NCBI RefSeq assembly: GCF_000379525.1
Contig: NZ_KB902525.1
Coordinates: forward strand, 18,622 to 50,742
Reading direction: 5' to 3'
Length of the DNA: 32,121 nucleotides
Origin: Lamprocystis purpurea DSM 4197
GTDB taxonomy: Bacteria; Pseudomonadota; Gammaproteobacteria; Chromatiales; Chromatiaceae
Shown: one piece after another, positions 26,452 to 32,121 of the stretch
How positions within the stretch are numbered: the stretch's first letter is position 1
Layout of the letters: each line of letters begins with the position of its first letter
Notes under the pieces: model-generated
Database searches by the model: none
The model's input: the letters and a program-made list of their open reading frames with translations, nothing else
Told to the model about the DNA's origin: nothing
Position numbers and translations under genes: made by a program

Positions 26452-27783
26452 TCATTCCTCCGACCGTGCAAAGATCGCCATGGATTCGACATGGGCGGTG
26501 TGCGGGAACATGTCCATGACCCCCGCCTGAACCATCCGGTACCCCAAGCCGTTGACCAGCCGATCCGCGTCACGCGCCAGGGTACTGGGATAACAAGAAA
26601 CATAGCAGATACGCTGCACACCCAAGCGCGGCAACCAGTCGAGCATCTCGAGCGCGCCGCTACGCGGCGGGTCCAGCAGGGCCTTGTGGTAGTACCCCCG
26701 CAGCCAGGGCTCTGCGGCGAGGTCACCGTAAAGATCGGCGGTTTCGAAGCGCACGTTATCGATCCCGTTACGCCGGGCATTGGCCGCGGCCCGTGACACC
26801 AGCCCGGCATCCGCCTCGACCCCCACGACATCGGCGCAGCGCCGCGCCAAGGGCAGGCTGAAGTTACCGAGCCCGCAGAACAGGTCCAGTACCCGCTCAT
26901 CCGGTTGAGGGTCCAGGAGGTCGAGCGCCTGATCGACCATCAGGCGGTTCAGCTCCAGATTCACCTGGGTGAAATCCGTGGGCAGGAACTCCAGGCGGAC
27001 GCCATGACGCGGGAGGTCATAGTGCAAGTCCAGTTGGTGACCGGGCATGGGCCTGATGGTATCCACTCCGCCCTCCTGGAGATAGATGTGGTAGTCATGA
27101 TCCTCGCCCAGGCGCTGCAAGACCGCGAGGTCGGTGTCGGTCGGCGGCGCCATGACGCGAAACACCAGGACGCAGGGTGCCTCACCGACCGCCATCTCGA
27201 TCTGCGGGACCTGATCGCGGATACTCAGTTGTCCGACCGCCTCGGCCAGGACCGCAAGGCGCTCGCCCACCGCCGGGTGCAGCACCGCACACCCACTCAG
27301 GTCGGCCAGATAAGGGGTCCCGCGCTCGCGAAAGCCCACCAGGGTACGGCCTTTCTTGATCACATGCTTCACCCCCAGCCGCGCCTTGCGCCGATACCCC
27401 CAATGTCCCGCGACCAAGGGGGCGAGCCAGTTCTCGGGGCTGACCTTGCCGATCCGCGTGAAGACATCGGCGAGGGTCTCCTGTTTCGTGCGAATCTGCG
27501 CGGCCGGATCCTGGTGTTGCAGGCTGCAACCGCCGCAGATGCCGAAATGGGGGCAGCGCGGCGCGACCCGTTCGGGCGATGCCCGCAGAATCTCGACGGC
27601 GACGCCCTCATCGAAGCGACGCTGGAGGCGGGTGTAGCGGAAGCGTACCCGCTCTCCGGCCAAGGCGTTGTCGATGAACAGCGCCTTGCCGTCGAAGTGT
27701 GCCAGGCCCCGACCCTCGTGGGTCAGACCCTCGATCTCGACTTCGACTAAGCCTTGAGGCAGTGGTTTGCGTTTCTTTGACAA
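26452..27783 (-). CDS. rlmD: RlmD, 23S rRNA (uracil-1939-C5)-methyltransferase
   Basis: A 443-aa SAM-dependent enzyme that makes m5U1939 in 23S rRNA. It has an N-terminal TRAM domain (about 10-65), iron-sulfur cluster cysteines C77, C83, C86 and C165, the SAM motif LDLFCGLGNFSLPLA, DPPRSG, and the catalytic cysteine in YVSCYPSTLARD. Length is standard. The start is a TTG at 27783 (MSKKRK), because there is no in-frame ATG before the TRAM domain and the family begins with a short basic stretch. No Shine-Dalgarno is evident; the upstream sequence is AT-rich (AAAAATATTT), suggesting weak initiation. Same strand as cysM, 74 bp upstream. Confidence 0.94.
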   Translation of the reverse strand: MSKKRKPLPQGLVEVEIEGLTHEGRGLAHFDGKALFIDNALAGERVRFRYTRLQRRFDEGVAVEILRASPERVAPRCPHFGICGGCSLQHQDPAAQIRTKQETLADVFTRIGKVSPENWLAPLVAGHWGYRRKARLGVKHVIKKGRTLVGFRERGTPYLADLSGCAVLHPAVGERLAVLAEAVGQLSIRDQVPQIEMAVGEAPCVLVFRVMAPPTDTDLAVLQRLGEDHDYHIYLQEGGVDTIRPMPGHQLDLHYDLPRHGVRLEFLPTDFTQVNLELNRLMVDQALDLLDPQPDERVLDLFCGLGNFSLPLARRCADVVGVEADAGLVSRAAANARRNGIDNVRFETADLYGDLAAEPWLRGYYHKALLDPPRSGALEMLDWLPRLGVQRICYVSCYPSTLARDADRLVNGLGYRMVQAGVMDMFPHTAHVESMAIFARSEE

Positions 27784-27857
27784 AATATTTTTAGCGATCT
27801 ATTGACGCAGCGGTTCTTACTGCTGATGAGAAACCCGTCGAATCGGGGAACACCGTA

Positions 27858-28787
27858 TCACGCCGGAAAGACCCCGGTGGAAAGATAGCGGTCACCCCGA
27901 TCACACACGATGGCGACAATCACCGCCCCGCTGAGTTCCTCCGCCAGCCGCAGTGCCGCGGCCACCGCGCCACCCGAGGACACCCCCGCGAAGATCCCCT
28001 CCCGCGCTGCCAGATCGCGGGTGGTCTGCTCGGCCAGGGCTTGCGAGACATCGATGATCCGGTCCACCCCGGCCGGGTCATAGATCCGCGGCAGGTAAGC
28101 CTGCGGCCACCGACGGATACCCGGAATGTTCGAACCCTCTTCCGGCTGAACGCCGACGATCTGCACTGCCGGGTTCTGCTCCTTGAGATAGCGCCCGGTG
28201 CCCATGATGGTCCCGGTGGTCCCCATGGAGCTGACGAAATGCGTGATGTCCCCTGCGGTATCGCGCCAGATCTCGGGGCCGGTGGATGCGTAATGGGCGG
28301 CGGGATTGTCCGGGTTGGAGAATTGATCAAGCCGCAACCCCTGCCCCTGCGTCTCCATCGCCTGGGCCAGATCGATGGCGGCCTCCATGCCGCCCGCCTT
28401 GGCCGTGAGCACGATTTCCGCCCCGAAACTCTTCATCGCCGCCCGCCGCTCCATGCTCATATGCTCGGGCATGATCAGCACCAGGCGATACCCCATGATG
28501 GCCGCCGCCATGGCGAGCGCAATCCCGGTGTTGCCGCTGGTCGCCTCGATCAGTGTGTCCCCCGGACGAATGGTGCCGCGTTCCTGAGCGCACCGGATCA
28601 TGTTCAGGGCCGGCCGGTCCTTCACCGAGCCGGCCGGATTACTGCCTTCGAGCTTGACCAGGAGACGGTTATCGCTGTTGCTCGGCAGGCGTTGCAGACG
28701 CACCAGGGGCGTGTTGCCGATGAACTGGTCGATCGTGCGATCACGCACGGGCGCGCCGGCTGGATAAGTTGTGCTGGGTTGGGTCAT
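27858..28787 (-). CDS. cysM: CysM, cysteine synthase B
   Basis: A 309-aa PLP enzyme that makes cysteine (or S-sulfocysteine) from O-acetylserine and sulfide (or thiosulfate). It carries the PLP lysine K56 in NPAGSVKDR, substrate loop EATSGNTGIAL, and phosphate-binding GTTGTIMGTGRYL. EGSNIPGIRRWPQAYLP and the VIVAIVCDRGDRYLSTGVF end are typical of the CysM rather than the CysK branch. The ATG at 28787 gives the family N-terminus; an upstream in-frame extension is not protein-like. Thiosulfate use by CysM would suit a sulfur-oxidising host (inference). Confidence 0.93.
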   Translation of the reverse strand: MTQPSTTYPAGAPVRDRTIDQFIGNTPLVRLQRLPSNSDNRLLVKLEGSNPAGSVKDRPALNMIRCAQERGTIRPGDTLIEATSGNTGIALAMAAAIMGYRLVLIMPEHMSMERRAAMKSFGAEIVLTAKAGGMEAAIDLAQAMETQGQGLRLDQFSNPDNPAAHYASTGPEIWRDTAGDITHFVSSMGTTGTIMGTGRYLKEQNPAVQIVGVQPEEGSNIPGIRRWPQAYLPRIYDPAGVDRIIDVSQALAEQTTRDLAAREGIFAGVSSGGAVAAALRLAEELSGAVIVAIVCDRGDRYLSTGVFPA

Positions 28788-28942
28788 GATGGACTCGGAA
28801 CAGGCAGGTCGCCGGTGATCGGTAATCTGAGATTGTGCACCAGCCCTGTCGAGCAACCAAGTCGGGCAGCGCCGACGCCGGTGGACTGGAACCGGTCGTA
28901 CCGATACAGTGCCGTTCGATTCGAACCGGAAGGAGCGCAATC

Positions 28943-29299
28943 TTGTACCACGATCCTGTCAGGGCCCGCCTCGCCCAACTGCCCGCCCGTGATCCTGTCG
29001 CCGCCCTGACCGCGGCCGGCGGCGACGCGGACCTCGCCGCCGAGTTGTTCGCCGCCCTGGCCGCGGGACTGCCGGAGGAACTGAACGAACTGCGTGCCGA
29101 TCTCGCCGAAGGCGATTGGGTCGGACTGGCCGAGCATGCCCATCAGATGCGCGGGGCCACCCGCTATTGCGGCGTGCCCGCCCTGGACGAAGCCACCGAA
29201 GCCTTGGAACGTGCCGCCCGGATCGAAGACCCGGTCCTGATTGCACAGGCGTTTGCGAACTTGGAAGAAGAGACACTGCGCGTGCAGACAGCCGGCTGA
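28943..29299 (+). CDS. Orphan HPt phosphotransfer protein, BarA-like
   Basis: A 118-aa four-helix HPt domain. The phospho-acceptor is His67 in EHAHQMRGATRYCGVPAL, which closely resembles the HPt end of BarA-type hybrid kinases (GxxxYCGVP). The protein is little more than this domain, so it is a free-standing phosphotransfer intermediate. The start is a TTG at 28943 with AAGGAG eight bases upstream; the upstream in-frame ATG at 28835 lacks a site and adds non-conserved sequence. The gene is divergent from cysM. No kinase or response regulator adjoins, so the partners must be elsewhere, plausibly a BarA homologue lacking its own HPt. Confidence 0.85.
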   Translation: MYHDPVRARLAQLPARDPVAALTAAGGDADLAAELFAALAAGLPEELNELRADLAEGDWVGLAEHAHQMRGATRYCGVPALDEATEALERAARIEDPVLIAQAFANLEEETLRVQTAG

Positions 29300-29436
29300 C
29301 GGGCCAGTTCATCGGATGGTCCCCCGTCGCGAGACGGCACCGCGGTCGGCGCACGCTCGCATCCGGGGAAACCATCAGCGCCGGCAACTGCAAGCGCCGG
29401 CGCCGCCAGCCCTGGGTGGCGGATGGGTAAGGGCAG

Positions 29437-32121
29437 TTACGGCACGACGGAATAGGTCATCACGGCCTGGTTGTTGCCGTCATTGGCCTCCGCGGTTTGA
29501 CAATAGCTATCCACAAAGGTCCGCAGGGTTTTCGTACCCGCCGCACCGGCGCGCAGTCCGACGACAGTCACCGCCTTGCTGGCACCAGCCGCCAGGGTAC
29601 CAATCACGGCATAGGCGTTGCCGTCCGCCGGACAGGTTTGGCTAGCGGGTTGATTCGTCCAGACATCGAGATAGCCCGCATTGCCGCTCCCCGGACCCTG
29701 GTTCTTCACTGTCACTTTGGCGGTGAAAGTCCCGTTGACCTTCGGGCTTGACGGCGTCAGGACGACGCTGGTCACCACGAAGTCGGGGAGCGGCACCGGG
29801 AGAGCAGTGTAAGCCTTGGTGAATTGGTTGTTGTCATCGTTGCTTTCCGTGGTCAGACACCCGCTGTCCACGAAGGCGCGCAGGGTCTTGGTCCCAGCCG
29901 TACCCGTCGCCAGACCGCTGACCGTGACTGTCTTGCTGGCGCCCGCCGCAAGGCTCGTCGTCAAGGTCGTGGCTTTATCGCCCACGGCCGCGCAGAGCTG
30001 GTTGTCCGTTTGATTCGCCCAGACCTGCAGCGTCCGTGGTATCCCGGCCGCCGCGCCTTGGTTCTTCACCGTGATCGCAGCGCTGACCGTCGCGTTGGCG
30101 TTGGGACTGCCCGGTGTCAAGACGACGCCGGTCACCACAAAATCGGGGGTTGGTGCCGCCACCACGGTGTAAGACTTGGTGAATTGATTGTTGGCCTCAT
30201 TGGATTCCGCGGTCAGACACCCACTGTCCACGAAGACGCGCAGGGTCTTGGTTCCCACTGCTCCCGCCGACAGACCGTTAACCGTGATGGTCTGGCTGGC
30301 ACCAGCCGCCAGGCTGGTCGTCAACGTCGTGGACTTGTCCCCCAAGGCCCCGCAGCCCGGTTCGATGGATTGGTGGTTGGCCCAGACCTGCAGCGTCCGT
30401 GGCACCCCCGCCGCCCCGCCCTGGTTCTTCACTGTGACCGCAGCGCTGACTGTCCCACCGGCGCTCGGACTGGCGGGCGATAAGACAACGTTGGTCACCA
30501 CGAAATCCGGAGCCAAGGGTGCAGTTATTTTGACAATACTGACCGACATGAGCGACATACCCACGTAGGCGCCGCCCCAAGTCATCGTATGGGTACCGTA
30601 ATCCCAAGTATCATGGAGATAGACAGTGTTGGCAGCCGAGTCATAACCAATACCAACAATCGAATGTCCAGCCAGGTTGAGAAATACCGGACGACCGGCG
30701 TCGATCTCCGCCTTGTACTTGGCAAAGGTGAAACCACCGCCGTTGTTATCCGTATTCTGATTATAGCAGTCCGTGACCTGATAACCCTTCTTTTCATAGA
30801 ACAGCTTCCGTCCGTAGGTTCCGTCATACTGGCTGATTGAGTTTGCAGCCATTTCGGCGCAGGTCAACGGGGTGGCCGGGTTGGTCCAGCTATAGAATTT
30901 GGTAGACCCGTCGGTATTCCCATAGGCAGACTGACTGGTCTTCATGTAATCACCGATCGCGTCGCCCCAGGTATGGGCAGTCCAACCGCCGGTAACATAG
31001 GGATCATTGGCTCCGTTCCCGTAGCCCACCCAATAATCATTCATCGAGCCGCGGGTCGTCCTGCCGTCCAGTCCCTGATGCGATGCGGTCAATGGACATT
31101 GGCCGTACCAGTCACCATACCCATCCTGCCAGTCAGGCCAGGAACTGCTGTCCAGAGGCATCACACCGCCGTTGGTAGGACCGGTATACATGTTCGCGAA
31201 GCCGTTGCGGTCATAATAGGCCGCAATCATTGCACCGGAGGTGGCGGAACAGCCGAACGACCAGTCAAAACCCGGAACTGCCAGCGTGTTGACGCCGGCC
31301 GTCTGGTTCGGTTCGGGAGCCGCAACGGTTAAGCGCTGAAGCGCATGACCGGGAGGCGGGACCGGCGGTCCACTAATCTTTGATGCGATAAGACTGGTAC
31401 CATTGAAAAGTGGGATGGTCCGCTCGGAATAATATTGGTAGATAGTGCCGGCACTGTCCTCGGCAGCGTTGACGTCGTTGTCTTCCGTAGTCTCACCCGA
31501 CGCGCGACTCGGCAATGGGGCACTGCGGTCGGAGGTATTTTCAACGACCCTCTCTTGGGCGGCGGTCGGCTGCTTGAGTTGCAACAGCACCGCCCCGAGT
31601 TGTGCGTCTACCCACAGCGACTCCCGCGCGTCAACGGTGGTGGCTTCGATAAACCAGGCGAGGCGGGTCGGCGATGGTTTGCCCACAAACAGGCCGCGAT
31701 TGAAAATTTCCAATCGCGGAGGACTCAATAGTGCATCAGGATATTTGCCGAGCACCTCGCGCGCTGCCGCTAAGGCCTCCTGCGAGGTCACCGTCGGGGT
31801 CGTTTCCAGTGCATCGAGGTCAGGCAAGGTGGTGGCAGTGACCTCGGTCACATCAGCGTTGCGCAAATAGATCAGAATCTCGCCGCCGCTCACCGCAACG
31901 CCTTGGTGAATTTGGCGGAAAAGGACATATTCGAGTCCCGCATCATCGCTGCCAAGCACCCGCTCAACCTGGATCTGATCGGGGGCGGTTATACCAAAAG
32001 CAGCACCATAACTCCCCAGGAACAGGCGCGCGCGTTCTTCCGGAGTAGCCTGCGCAGAGGCAAAGGTCGAAATGGAGTGACCGGGCGCTGCAGCGAGCGA
32101 AGTCACCAATTGAGTGGCGGG
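29437..32121 (-). CDS. FTP propeptide - C39-like peptidase - three CARDB domains, 5' end outside window
   Basis: The reading frame is open to the right edge (PATQLVTSLAAAPG), so the N-terminus and expected signal peptide are missing. Numbering from the codon at 32109: an FTP/PepSY-like propeptide (about 20-190, EYVLFRQIHQGVAVSGGEIL, FIEATTVDARESLWVDAQLG), then a C39-like cysteine peptidase domain with Cys287 (FGCSATSGAM), His482 (AGHSIVGIGYD) and Asp500 (LHDTWD). Three CARDB modules begin near 537, 658 and 779, each opening PDFVVT.VVL.P and each with a cysteine pair and an N-N-Q end. CARDB repeats are adhesion/stalk modules on exported proteins. The DNA units repeat every 360-363 bp. FTP normally chaperones M4/M36 metalloproteases, so this pairing is unusual. 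A secreted or surface protease is likely. Confidence 0.85.
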   Translation of the reverse strand, partial: PATQLVTSLAAAPGHSISTFASAQATPEERARLFLGSYGAAFGITAPDQIQVERVLGSDDAGLEYVLFRQIHQGVAVSGGEILIYLRNADVTEVTATTLPDLDALETTPTVTSQEALAAAREVLGKYPDALLSPPRLEIFNRGLFVGKPSPTRLAWFIEATTVDARESLWVDAQLGAVLLQLKQPTAAQERVVENTSDRSAPLPSRASGETTEDNDVNAAEDSAGTIYQYYSERTIPLFNGTSLIASKISGPPVPPPGHALQRLTVAAPEPNQTAGVNTLAVPGFDWSFGCSATSGAMIAAYYDRNGFANMYTGPTNGGVMPLDSSSWPDWQDGYGDWYGQCPLTASHQGLDGRTTRGSMNDYWVGYGNGANDPYVTGGWTAHTWGDAIGDYMKTSQSAYGNTDGSTKFYSWTNPATPLTCAEMAANSISQYDGTYGRKLFYEKKGYQVTDCYNQNTDNNGGGFTFAKYKAEIDAGRPVFLNLAGHSIVGIGYDSAANTVYLHDTWDYGTHTMTWGGAYVGMSLMSVSIVKITAPLAPDFVVTNVVLSPASPSAGGTVSAAVTVKNQGGAAGVPRTLQVWANHQSIEPGCGALGDKSTTLTTSLAAGASQTITVNGLSAGAVGTKTLRVFVDSGCLTAESNEANNQFTKSYTVVAAPTPDFVVTGVVLTPGSPNANATVSAAITVKNQGAAAGIPRTLQVWANQTDNQLCAAVGDKATTLTTSLAAGASKTVTVSGLATGTAGTKTLRAFVDSGCLTTESNDDNNQFTKAYTALPVPLPDFVVTSVVLTPSSPKVNGTFTAKVTVKNQGPGSGNAGYLDVWTNQPASQTCPADGNAYAVIGTLAAGASKAVTVVGLRAGAAGTKTLRTFVDSYCQTAEANDGNNQAVMTYSVVP

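Noticed and set aside
28910-28935. GGTTCGAATC on the minus strand resembling a tRNA T-loop
   Set aside because: No acceptor stem, anticodon arm or D-arm can be built around it, and it overlaps the HPt ribosome-binding region.

Overview
The window is GC-rich and compactly coded. Its gene content (KdpFABC, FocA, a Pat-type acyl-CoA synthetase/acetyltransferase fusion, CysM, RlmD, a BarA-like HPt) and its hairpin-forming dispersed repeats suggest a gammaproteobacterium, most likely a purple sulfur bacterium of the Chromatiaceae. This is an inference from protein style and repeats. There is no rRNA or other phylogenetic marker in the window, and no tRNA, CRISPR array, intact transposase or reverse transcriptase was seen.

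Layout. (1) 1-5150: a kdp potassium-uptake operon (a 30-aa membrane micro-ORF, kdpF, kdpA, kdpB, kdpC) with overlapping or tightly spaced genes, flanked by copies of a 23-bp repeat and without kdpDE. (2) 5400-7415: a membrane-bound HAMP-PAS-PAS-GGDEF diguanylate cyclase with an intact product-inhibition site. (3) 7420-12110: an accessory patch holding a Uma2-type nuclease, an orphan DUF433 antitoxin whose 3' end is made of repeat DNA, decayed Mu-like phage genes, an unknown small gene, a Phd/ParE toxin-antitoxin pair, an AT-richer stand-alone C39-like cysteine peptidase and a truncated Mu gpG-like gene. (4) 12111-15629: a large single-chain MmeI-like restriction-methylation enzyme between two hairpin repeats of the same type. 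(5) 15740-17338: a long inverted repeat with a hexanucleotide tract, then a FocA-type formate channel. (6) 17339-21112: a Pat-like ADP-forming acyl-CoA synthetase/GNAT fusion divergent from a class II histone-deacetylase-like protein, a likely acylation writer/eraser pair. (7) 21113-25971: a NACHT ATPase fused to a formylglycine-generating-enzyme-like domain (NLR-like candidate immune sensor), divergent from a photolyase and bordered on both sides by related palindromic repeats. (8) 25981-28787: housekeeping genes on the minus strand (CYTH triphosphatase, rlmD, cysM). (9) 28943-29299: an orphan HPt phosphotransfer protein. (10) 29437 to the right edge: a secreted-type protein with an FTP propeptide, a C39-like peptidase domain and three CARDB domains, whose 5' end lies outside the window.

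The most promising leads are the NACHT-FGE protein, the cargo inside the phage relic (TA pair plus C39-like peptidase), the acetylation writer/eraser pair in which the synthetase keeps its phospho-histidine, and the FTP-C39-CARDB architecture.
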